This document shows, one piece after another, positions 1 to 10,900 of a DNA stretch of 64,000 nucleotides (positions within the stretch are counted from its first letter, which is position 1; each line of letters starts with the position of its first letter). Source of the DNA: Atrichornis clamosus (Eukaryota > Chordata > Aves > Passeriformes > Menuridae); assembly GCA_013400975.1 (NCBI GenBank), contig WBMZ01014039.1:1-64000 (forward strand), in the 5' to 3' direction. The translations under genes were made by a program, and so were the position numbers. The notes under the pieces are model-generated. The model searched no databases. It was not told the DNA's origin and saw only the letters and a list, made by a program, of their open reading frames with translations.

Positions 1-248
1 CTGTCGTCAAGAAACTTGGAGAGCTGTACAGTGACGAACGCCAACAGTAATCAGGGCCCAATCATATACATCCGGAGCCCGAGGAGCCGTTGTATGGCTT
101 TTTGCTTGAGCAGTTTAATATTGATGTTGCGCTTTTAGAGGATTTAGGCCAGCATGTGTTAGCTTGTATTAGCTTTTGTGTGTTAGCTTATATTAGCTTG
201 GTGTAATTGGACTGTTCCAGGTTATAAAGGTATTTCATCGCTTCAAAT

Positions 249-983
249 TTAACCACGCTTGTAAAGCACACGCGTGCAACCCGTGACAAACGGTCCTTGT
301 ATTCTTTTGCAAGTGACTGCGATGATACTCTTGATTTTCGGAAAATAGAAAAACGTACTGAAGTCTCCTTTCTTGTCCCAGGGGCGTCGGCTGCAAAAGC
401 ACTGGGATTGCTGAATAGGTTAGGCTGCTGGCTTGCTAAACAGAATAATGCTACTTCGCTTGCTTTATCAGGATTGTTAACTGACGTAGATTCCATAAGA
501 CACGCTACTTTGCAAAATTGAGCAGCCATCAACTTCTTGCTCTTAGCACATGGACATAGCTGCGAAGATTTTGATGGAATGTGCTACATGAATCCCTCAG
601 ACCATTCCAAAGCAGTGTTTGCTAGTATTAAAGAATTACGATTGGCCAATTCTAAATTAAGGAAACAGGATGACTTCGATTTGTTTAGTACCCAGTTTGG
701 CAACTAGCAAATTGCTAAATGGGTCAAAGATTTTCTGAAAATGGGATGTTTAGTTATAATTGTCATCCTTCTTATTTTACTCCTAGTGCCGTGTTTGTTG
801 TCCTTTCTGCAAAGGGCCCTGCAGAGGACAATAAACGCCACATTTGTAGTTGAAAAACAAAAAGGGGTCACGGAGAAGACCGTCAGCCAGGTCTGGATTG
901 CTCAAAGAAAAGAAGGGGGATTTGTAGAGGAATTTCTCAAGGATAGAGGGCATGTGAGCAAGCCAGCATCCTCTGGCAAGTAG
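249..983 (+). pseudogene. env: env transmembrane-subunit relic, two in-frame stops
   Basis: One reading frame can be followed for about 240 codons and is broken only by TGA at 519-521 and TAG at 705-707. Its order fits a retroviral TM subunit: basic residues before a hydrophobic, glycine/alanine-rich stretch (about 345-410, fusion-peptide-like), a helical region, a C-X6-C loop (about 562-585), then a hydrophobic anchor of about 22 residues (741-806) and a basic tail. The tail runs through the purine tract into the LTR and ends at 981-983. With two stops and no complete SU it cannot make a full envelope; a short truncated product cannot be excluded. The boundary at the 5' end is approximate. 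Confidence 0.75.
910..922 (+). other. polypurine tract of the provirus
   Basis: A run of A and G ending in five G residues lies directly before the TG that starts the LTR. This is the expected place and composition for the plus-strand primer of retroviral reverse transcription. Confidence 0.6.
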
Positions 984-1280
984 CCCCGGTGTTCCAAACA
1001 GTATGTTATTGCCAAGGTCAGGGAAAGAGAAATATGCCAAGAAGAGCAACAACTCCCAGAGGTACAAAGAAGGCACTACTTGGGAAAGTTTGTGTGATTA
1101 GTAATATTGTTATCATTTAGGGTGTGTGAGAAATGTGTGTACGTGACTATGGGTAGATAAGCTTTGAGCAAAAAAGGTCTAATAAGACACTGTGCNTATA
1201 ATAAGACACTGCGCTTTGAAATAAACGGCTTCACTTGATCATATTGGTCATGCGTGATGTCCCATTATTGATCTCCCGCA
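923..1280 (+). repeat. 3' LTR of the endogenous retrovirus
   Basis: The stretch begins TGTAGAGG after the purine tract and ends CCCGCA. It has a polyadenylation hexamer AATAAA at 1220-1225. The length of about 358 bp fits the short LTRs of avian class II elements. A duplicated piece (AATAAGACACTG, twice near 1177-1212) flanks the single unresolved base at 1196. No partner 5' LTR is in the window, so target duplication cannot be tested. The limits are inferred from the TG...CA rule. Confidence 0.65.
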
Positions 1281-2807
1281 TTTAAAACCTGAGTCTATGC
1301 ATCCAAAACATACGTAAGCTTCTACACTTCCATCCTAACAAGCCAGTATCCACCCTGAAATATCAATACCGCACTGTAAGTGTAAAAAAGTTTGTCAACA
1401 CATGCCCAGATTATCACTTGAAAGTTATTTAAAGGTCAATGCAATGCAGAGGGAGTATCTCCACGTTGCAGGAGCAATTTATCTTTATGGGGCAACTTTA
1501 ACTATCTGAACATGAAATATTGGATTCTTTTCATCCTATTATGGCCCCTGTGTAAGGAAGGAAGATAGAAGACACCATTTAGCCATACATGTCTCTTCTT
1601 AAAGTATATTTGTTTTCTTACCTGCTTCTAGGGAAATACATGTATTATTATCCAGGAAGACTGGCACAAATTCAACTGAAGCACTTGTAAGAAAACAAGA
1701 AGGGTTTTACTAAAATAACGACTACTTTGTCCTCAGATAAGTATCATCAAGCATCTCCAGCACTATTAAATACCAAAAGAACCACAGCAGACCAGCTGTG
1801 TCACGTGTTGATGTGCCCACTCATAACTTCAGAATACACCCACCATTCCTTGAAGCTCGTAGTGTTCCTCTTCCAGTTCCTAAAGAAAGGGAAGTTGTCA
1901 GTCAGGACAGAGTGAACCCTGCCATAAGGGTTATTCCTAGAGCTGCTACAATAGAAAACTGACCTATTAAACACATGCTGCGATGGTTGCGGTTGTACTG
2001 CAAGTATAAAAGCTACTCTGCTGCCCAAAAATACTGGTTTTGTCTGGAATCATTCCCAAGAGATACCCAGATGAACTGTTCTTAAAATTATGACCCCCGT
2101 CACCTGTAGACAAATGTCATCAATACTGATTGGGGGATTTTAAGCAGGAAATTGGAGTATTTCAAAGCATTTAAATATTTTACACTGTTGTTTCCATAAA
2201 TGCTATTCCTTCTTAACAATGTCATAGCCCTGAATCCTCAAAGTAGAATACATTATCATGACATTTCTGTAACTGTTCTGCTCTAAACTACTGTTTATGG
2301 CATTGGGATTTCATGTGGAAAAAAACCTCCAAGTCCAATAATCAAGAAAAAGCACAAAAAAACCCCAACCCAAAACAAACAACACAACAAACAAAAAGGC
2401 CACCAGAAAGTATATCTTTCAATTCTTTAAGAACAGACAAAATGCAAACAGTGCATTTCCCTGTGTTTTTTTCACCAAGCCAAGTTACTGGAATATAAAA
2501 AAAACTACACAGTGTTAGAAGAGGAACTCAAATTCAATTTTAGTTATAGTCCCTCCAGGCCTCAAGAGAACATAGATGCAAAAATTAGTTCTCACAGAGA
2601 GAAAATCACTGGTAAAAAAAAAAAAAATACAAAAAGATGACAGACATGGTTGCAGTGTTTTGTTTAGAGGATCAAAAGTCTTTAAAATTGTATCTTACCT
2701 GAGGATTTCTGATTAAAAAAGAATCACAGAACAGAAAAAAAAAATCACAATACAGAATAAGTTGTAATTGCAGTGTTATTCCTTTAAAGGAGATTAAAGC
2801 ATTTTAT

Positions 2808-2869
2808 GGAGTTGGACTTGATGATCCTTGTGGGTCCCTTCCAACCCAGAATATTCTGTGATTCTGTAA
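2808..2869 (+). repeat. CR1 LINE 3'-end fragment
   Basis: The segment GAGTTGGACTTGATGATC... followed by GGTCCCTTCCAACCCAG and ATTCTGTGATTCTG is the diagnostic 3' end of avian CR1 retrotransposons, in plus orientation. It is short and 5'-truncated, as most CR1 copies are. Confidence 0.85.
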
Positions 2870-3193
2870 TATTGAACAAGTTGGCCTACCTGGAGGTGCA
2901 CTGTGCTTGTATTCCAACTTGTGCTGGGGGTTCTTCCTGAAAAGAATAAAACAGTAAAAGCTTGATTCATCACCTTGTTCCACATTTTAAAGAGACCAGA
3001 ATTCCCTGGTATTTTACAGATAATTTTCAAGGCACAGCATTTAGATTAGTCAAGTAGTAGACAACAGGTAAGGACAGCAAAATTAACATGAAAACCCTTT
3101 AAATCGTATCTGTTGCTTCATCAAACAAATGATCAGTTTTTCATGGGTGCCTCTTTTCCTCTATCCCCAAAGAATGAAACACAGATTAAGAAA

Positions 3194-3217
3194 TGATCAA
3201 CTAATGCTAGTTGATCA
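3194..3217. repeat. perfect inverted repeat, 10-bp arms and 4-base loop
   Basis: TGATCAACTA and its exact reverse complement TAGTTGATCA are separated by ATGC. A third partial copy (ACTAAC) follows. Function unknown. Confidence 0.8.
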
Positions 3218-4843
3218 ACTAACACAGAGGTTGCCTTATCTGGAAGCAGAGACCGTTTGGGGTTTAGATAAAGCATCCATCGTACTCCTAAGTATGTTGG
3301 CAATTTCATTACTGATATAAGCCTGTACTGCTCAGCCTGAGATGGGAACTTCATCTCATAGGTGTTTTTAAGAGAATCACTTTTTTCTGCATTAGCTGAA
3401 TATCACCATGGCTTTGCCTTAAGAGCTGCCCTCTCTTTGTTACATTTCACAGAGAACATGCTCTTTAGGACCACACTTCCCCGGAGAAAATGTTTTTGCG
3501 CAGAAATAATCTTTATTAACAGCAGCCATCAGTTTCAATATGCCCCCATAGAAGTGTTATTGCCTCAAAATATATCTTCTTGTCCATTGTGATAATTACA
3601 CAGCAGTTATTAAACTCTGCTAAATACGTAAAACCTAAATACTGAAAAACAAATGGAATACAATATTTCAAAGAAAATCAACAGTGCTTAAAAGAAACAG
3701 CAGTCAGCCATAAACTGGATTTTACTGCTGTTACCTCAATTACACTTTCTAAAAAGAATCCTGATTAAAATAGTTTTTGCACAAAATCTCAACAAATACA
3801 TTCTCAAAATTTAAACTAAAAGTTACCGATCAAGAACAACACATAACAATAAATTACGTTTGTATTTAAGAACAGTTTACTGAATGTTAAGAAGATATAC
3901 AGTGTTGATCTCCACGTTGTTGAATAGGTTCCGTAAGTCAAGTTTTCATCTCTGTCAGCTGATATCACTAACAAAATAGTGATTTTTACTGTGTCACTTT
4001 TAACACCCCAGAACATTTAAATGTAAGGGGCTTTACCGAGGTTCCTTTACTCTGGGTGGGCACACAGGAGAAATATTGACCAGATATTCTCAAGAGGTCA
4101 AAATTACACAGACGTTTACTTGCAAAATATAGAAAATCAAGGAACTTTGGCAAAGGATTTAATACAACATCCAATTCAACATAAAATACATTGCATAGTA
4201 TTAACTTAGCATTAACTAACCATTTAACCTAGCAACCTTTAAACTCATTTGATGTTATGTTACCCACAACATTCCATGAAAGGAGAATTAGAAGGAAAGA
4301 CAGAAAGATACAGAAAAATACACATACTCCTGGGTTCCAGCATGGACTCCAAGAGCAGGCAGAGTCAAGACACATGGTAACCTCGTGGTCAGCCTTTTAA
4401 ACCTGTGGGCCTCCATGGTCCTCCCCCCAGGTGGGACTTCTTGTCATTTGGGCACTCAGGAGCTGGGTTGGGCAGAGTGTAGCACTGCCTCTGATGTGCC
4501 ACGATTCACAGACACTGCAGGGCTGGGATGCTCTAGGGCTGCAGGTGGGGCATTTCACTGTCTTGCCTTGGCAAGGCCTGACCTGCCCCTCCCACCACAC
4601 ACACACAAAGGCATGCCAAAATGTCTCGAGACATCAATCTTTTCCAGTCTCTGACAGTCACCATCAAAAATATGCACAGACTTGAGTGCTTTAAGGGCAG
4701 CAGTCTGACTACAGTAAATTTGAGAAGGGTGCAGTCAAAGCTAACATCAAGAATTAGTCATTATTCTACTGCTGTTTTGCAACTGCAGGGAGAACATTCT
4801 TAACCTATACACAAGAAAAGCCACTTTGCATAGTGTTTCTCAC

Positions 4844-4969
4844 CTATAACAAGCTGTTCCATATGGACACTGAGGCCGGTTGTCACTGCCATCCTGAGCC
4901 ACCATCTCTATGTAATGATAGTCATCATCATTAGGGTGACTGAACTGCTGGAAGTGAATCGGATTCTTC
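4844..4969 (-). CDS. APLF: APLF exon: end of PBZ1 and start of PBZ2
   Basis: The exon is preceded by TATTTTGCAG and followed by the donor GTGAGAAA. It encodes KNPIHFQQFSHPNDDDYHY, which supplies both histidines of the first poly(ADP-ribose)-binding zinc finger, and ends with CPYGTACY, the two cysteines of the second. It enters in phase 2 (codon AG+G, Arg) and leaves in phase 2. The length of 126 nt fits. Confidence 0.93.
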
Positions 4970-7900
4970 CTGCAAAATATAAATATACACCGAAAACTGA
5001 CTATTCCATTTCAACACAAGAAGTGGAGATAAAAAACATGTTACTGAATAATTGACACCTCATTTTTCTGCAGTTACATGAAGAGGAACTTTTAATATTT
5101 AACTTGATGCATAATGTAAGACCTACTTTCAGGATAACAGACGAAATTTTGTCTCAGCACCTGCTGCAAGAGAGGTTAAATCAGGAATTTTGCTATTTCC
5201 CATCAGCTTTAAGTTTCAGAAATCAACACATACACTATAGGCTTTATTTGAAATAACAAATTAGCACGCTGACAAGAAGTTGTACCGTAAGATATTATAA
5301 TTCCACGTGTAGCTGAGTCACACCAGTGTTAGTGAGGACAGCATCCACAACTTCTTGCTCCATAGAACTTAAACCCAAGGTGAACAAGTAGGGAACACAA
5401 ATTTATGCATCACTTAAAGAACATTTCTACTGCTTCTTGGCAAGAGTTTTGTACACTCACCACACTAGACTAGGCAGTTATAAACATAACTTAAAGAAGA
5501 GTTTTCTTTATGGAACTGTTGTAAGTGATGTTAAAAAGAACACAGAAAAACAGGTTCTGACTTCAGGAGAAATTCATGTTTTGGTCTGTCACATGCCACT
5601 AAAAATTACATCAAAATTAACATACTGGTAGCAAAAGCAAATCTACCTTTTCCTGATAATTTCTTAGCGATATGCTTTTTCCAAGCATAATATTTAGAAG
5701 CAAGAAATGTGAGATATTTTAATAAATTATTTTCCAAAAGACATCCACCAAATACTTCAGTGATTACCACAATTATTCCCAGAATACACAACTGCTAGCA
5801 TGTTTGTGCAAATTAGAAAAGTGAACTGCCTGCCTCAAGCAGGAGGGATGATATTACTGCTTTAACTTACACTTGTTGCAGCTGCATTTAGAAGCAAGGA
5901 TGAAACACACCAGGGACATGTGCACAGCCAGCTCATACACAGTGGCGTCCTCACTGATCAGAGAAACTCTTTTAAATTCACAAGTACCTCTTCTGAACTT
6001 CATAGAGAAGAGCCAATTTTCATTCCAGCATTTCAACTACCACCATAAGAAAAGAGCATTTGTTACAGCTTTTACAAAATGATGATTTAAGCACTGTCAG
6101 CTCCACTGGTCATTCAGGCCTCCTTTTAGCATGCAAAAAAATATCAGATATTTAATATTAATTCTTTAAATCTCCATTTGCTGGGTATCTTTCACTCAGG
6201 AAACTCCAGAAGCAAGCTACAGATAAACTCTTCAATGAGCCACTTATCAAAGATCCAGTATCCCTTGGATCCACTTTCATAGGTGACAGGCTTCTTGTCC
6301 CGGGCTTTTGCTGTTTCTGCAAACTGTAGAGTAATTGAATAATGTTTCACTAGAAACTTTTGCAAGGTTGCAGTCTTTTATTTCACAACAAATTCTCATG
6401 AAACATCACTTCTTGTGCCAAATTCAGACTGGCTGCTTACTTCTTTCCTCATTTAAAAATAAATAGGATGAAACTAAGTCATTTTAGAGGCCATTTGTTT
6501 TGTTTTCTCAATGCAGAGAGCTAACATACTTGCAATAATAGCAAGATTTCTCAGTCACTTGAAACACAATTTATCTTCTCAAAGGGATACAGCAGCAATT
6601 AATGTTCTTTGAAGTAATTTTAACCTTTATTCCTACATCAAGACATACATAGCATCATAGCTGCCAAGAAAACAAGGCCTAATAGTTGACAACTAGCCAA
6701 TCTATTGTATTTTAGGAGACACGCATTTCCTTTTAAAAAATTGCTTCAAAACCTACTAGGACAACACCAAACAGCCGTCATTGGAGGAGAGGGAAAAAAA
6801 AGAAAAAGAAAAAAGTATGGGAGAAAGGAGGAAGAAGAACTAAAGGATTGTAATATACAAGTCCTTGTCATTAGGCTTCAGGAGTCTTTAGGACAGTAGA
6901 TGATGCTCCTCAAATTATACATTACCTGTGGAGCACCTTCAACATGTCGTACCCCTTGAACATGTCCTGCCTTAGATCCTCAGGACTAGTAGAAACATCC
7001 TATTTTACTTTACCTCTATCTGGATAATTTGTATTTTTTCTACTTCTATGTGTAGTGCAACAATAGCCAGAAAAATAAACTAAAGCAGAGAAATGCAAAG
7101 CTAATGAGTAAACTTCCCTTCTTTCAAAAAAAACCCTAAGGCTTCTTATTTACAGGTTTTGTTTGAGCAATTTTTATTATTTATTTTTAGACCTAAGGTA
7201 TTTGAGTTACAGAAGCACATCTATTCCACTGTCAGTTGCACTCCGAAGTTAACTTTCACAACAAAGCCTTGATGCACAGGAAAATGTTAATTCATTTGAT
7301 CAAAACAAAATCATTAGGCTTTACTTGCACAAAAAGTAACCAATTAAAAGCCAATTTTAATAACAAAGTTTTATGACCTTTGCCTTCATATAAACAATAC
7401 TGACACCGTTACCGCAGCTGTGCTTTCACAGAAGCTTTAAATTTGTGTACTCACACTTCATGATGCAGGAAACTATGCAAACAAAATCTATGTATATAAA
7501 ACTTTAGAACTTCTTCAGAATCAATGCAGACATCTCAAGCAGAAGTTGAGCACTGCTCGGTGAAATATTTAAGACAGTTATTCATCTGTGTAGCTACTAA
7601 AAGCAACTCTAAAACATTTTATAAAGCAAATTTAACTGACCAGTTCAAAATCCCTGACTGTTCACAGTCCCATGCAGTTCCACGCAGAAGCCCTTGTCAT
7701 CTCAAGAGCTTATTTTTCCAGCTACTGAAAAAACTTGCTAGTGAACATGTAATTAATTACCAGCACTACCTATAAAGCCATAGAACTCAAGCCTGAAGTT
7801 ATGCCACAACTGCACATAACATGTTTACAAGCTCTGTATCTTAATACTTAGTAAAAGACAGGACTAAAAAAACCCCACAGATGCAGGTCTTTAGCTGCCA

Positions 7901-10900
7901 GATTTACAAGCTTAAGATGAAAGGAGAAGTACTTATTTTCATACACAAAGTATTTAGAAGAACCCACAAACAAATCCAAAGGTTGTTTGTGCATCCCCTG
8001 CTCTGACAGTTCTGCGAGAGATTTACACACCCCCAGTCAGCAGGGAATTGTATCCCAGGCTATGGCAAACGGATTGAATTGTGGAAAAAAGATTGTGAGT
8101 TCCAGTTTCAGAAATGAGAGCTCAGGTCTGCTGTACTCCTCCTACGTGGCCCTTGAAAAGGGTGGTGGTGGTCGATTTACTTTTATTTTAATCTCCTATT
8201 CTGCTAACTTCAGAAAAGCAAGCAGCAGACAGGAAAAGAACACACAACAGTATTCAGAGAGTGAGTTTCTCGACAAAAGATACAGGCAGATACAACACAC
8301 ACACAGCACTTTTTCTCCTAATGATAACAGCGGTTCCTTTCAATTTGGTAAGCTTCAGGCCACCTCAGAAAGTGACTTGAAGGAAGGTGACAAGAAGACT
8401 CCTTTGGGCAAGAGGTGTGCATCAGGTTTGATTCTTTCAAAAGCAGTGTTTTCTAATACATAAATGAAGAAACTGAACTATGGGTTGCAAAGTTACTTCC
8501 TAAATGTTTAAGGCAGGCCCAAGAAAAATGTAGTCAAATTACTAGAACTAACACTTAATCTTTGCTCTAACACACCTTTACCATCAATGCAGAAACAGCT
8601 ACTTAGGGGCCTTGAATTAAAAACAAGACAAATCACAAAGCGCACGTCTTCTGCTGAAAGCAGACAAGTTGAGTCTCACAACATTTCCTGAAGATCAAAG
8701 CTGACGTTTTTGATACTCCCTATTTACAAGTTTCTCCAACAAAGTAAGACTGCTATGTGCTATTTCAGAGCTTTTCTTTCTTCTTATAAAGTAATGCTTT
8801 CCAAAAGTATTGCTGCCAAATGTTTTACAATCAAGAGACCCAGGAAGAAACGCACACATACAGAGTCCTACTCCCTATTACCTGTACCTAAGATTTGCCT
8901 TCCTAAAGATTAGCAATACTTCAGCATATCAGAGCATTAAATTACCTTAATACCCATACAGGGCAAAACTTGTCTGAGCAGAAGTCAAAGTATCTGCAGC
9001 AATTCAGAGGCTGCATTTGTACTACTGAATCAACTGAACTGTCTCATAAAACATGGTTTTGTTATAATCACTAAGGGAAAAAAATGAGATATGTGAAATC
9101 TATATGAAAACTGATGTGATGTGCTCCTGAGTACAACAGCTTTACAATTTTGATATACACGGTTATCCCAGCATCAGGCCCACCAAACATACAGGAACCC
9201 AGTTACTTGGGCTTGTTTGTTTCCTAAGCAAACTCACTGTTCTTATTGCTGAAGCCCCTTGGGGGAAGATAAAAACAGTAATTAAAAAAAAAAAAAAGTC
9301 ACAAGACCCTCTGTTTCCTGGATTAGCCTTATCTTTTGTACTTATAAGGTACATGGGATTATCTAGAGCTCAGAACCCTCTCCTTAGTAGGTAGTTCTCG
9401 GGTCACTGGGCGTTTTCCAGGCTCAAGAGCACCTCTAGATTTCAAGCTTCCCTTCAGTATAACACCACAGGACAGCACAGATCTTTTCTTGGCAGAAAGA
9501 ACCAGCAGGAGGCCTGGCACTCAGCACAGGTGTTTTGTATGACCAATCTTCCACTACTTCCATCTTGAAAGTGCAAGAAAAGAGGAAAAAAACCCAATTG
9601 TTCCTCACCTGCAATACTTCCAAAGACACTGACCAAAGGCTTAACCTCGAGTACCTAAGTATGCTTGGTTCTGGTTTTAGGGGGGGGGGACTGAAATCTT
9701 AAAATAAATTGCAAAAAGGCCAAGTTATAATTTAAAAAATTTCTTAATTATTTAGGGATGACAAATAACAAGTATTTTAAACATCCAGGTCACAAAGCAG
9801 GCAATAACTTCAATAAATACAATAATCTTTCATATAAGTCTCACCTGCTAATAAAACAAGTCTACAGGATCTATGTTGGGCATTTCAACCTTTTACACCT
9901 CTTCTCCCTTCTGGTACCTGGTACTGTACACACAGGCCTTTTATTTATTTTCTTTTTAAAATTGACCTTTATCTCTTATTTCCTACAACCTTTTAATTTA
10001 CTCCCTTGTTTGGGTTATATTAGCATTTAGCAAGACATCCTGGTTCCTCCTTCTATCCTTCTAAAATTGTTGTTCTGCCATTCGTTTCTTGTCACCAAAA
10101 GATTTTTTCCTAATCATAGCCTGCAATAACTTTACAGTTTTTTCCTTCCATAGCTAATACATTATTTCTAAATAACAAGCTAGCCCAAGCTAGTTTTAAT
10201 TTTGCTTTACCTGTAACAGCCACTTCCATACATGCAAGGTGTCCTCTTATGCTGGATCTGTTTGGAGCTTTCTGAAGCATCTGCACTTCTGGTTGAATCA
10301 GTAGTCTCAGTGTCGTAATCCAGATTTGCATCAGGGTCAAGAACTCCTTCCTGGGCACCAAAATATCGGCAAGTCCTGCCCCAGTGAACTTGTTGGCTTG
10401 TAGAACCAGTAATCTGCTCTTTGTTTTCTGTTTCCTCAATTCTACTGTCTTTACTGGAGATCTGACCTACTCTTTTAGACAATTTGCTATGCAGCTGCCT
10501 ATCATTTTTTTCCAGAGAACTTCCAGGCTTTTTTGTTCCAGTCTTGCCATTTCCTTCCATATTTCTCACAGTATCCTCAAGAGGAAATCCAGATGTACTC
10601 TGTGGAACAAGGTTACATTTTGAAGAACCTGAAAATTTACACTCCTCAGAAATAAAAGCTTCAAGGTCAAACTGTGCCTCATCATTCCTTCTTTCAAAAT
10701 CAGACATAGAACAGTCCAAGTTAGAAAGGACCTTGAAAGATCGTCTGGTCCAAACTTTAAAAATCTTCTACTCCACTTCCCAAACTCAAATTCACTGCTA
10801 AACGTGGCTGCTGAATGAAGGGCTCAAGTTAAGAAAACACATACACAACACACATTCTTTAAAGAAAAACTTATCCTATAGTTCCCATACTCAGCTTCAG

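Larger units (their letters stand above)
1..1280 (+). mobile_element. 3' end of an endogenous retrovirus (env relic plus LTR)
   Basis: The left edge of the window holds the 3' part of an old provirus in plus orientation: a degraded env transmembrane reading frame, a purine-rich tract, then a short LTR ending about position 1280. The env frame has a C-X6-C motif and a membrane anchor of the kind seen in alpharetrovirus-like TM subunits. Positions 1-250 were not recognised; they include an imperfect repeat of TTAGCTT/TATTAGCTT units near 155-200. The 5' LTR, gag and pol must lie off the left edge or be lost. Assignment to a named ERV family would need a repeat library. Confidence 0.8.
1281..4843. 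other. non-coding stretch left of the last visible APLF exon
   Basis: I saw no exon here on either strand. It holds a CR1 tail (2808-2869), A-rich low-complexity sequence (2310-2400) and a 24-bp perfect palindrome (3194-3217). It is probably the APLF intron between the two halves of the second PBZ finger, because the exon completing that finger was not found and should lie further left. Confidence 0.55.

Noticed and set aside
7987..8463. 158-codon open frame on the plus strand in an APLF intron
   Set aside because: No splice context, no recognisable motif and low-complexity composition; likely chance.
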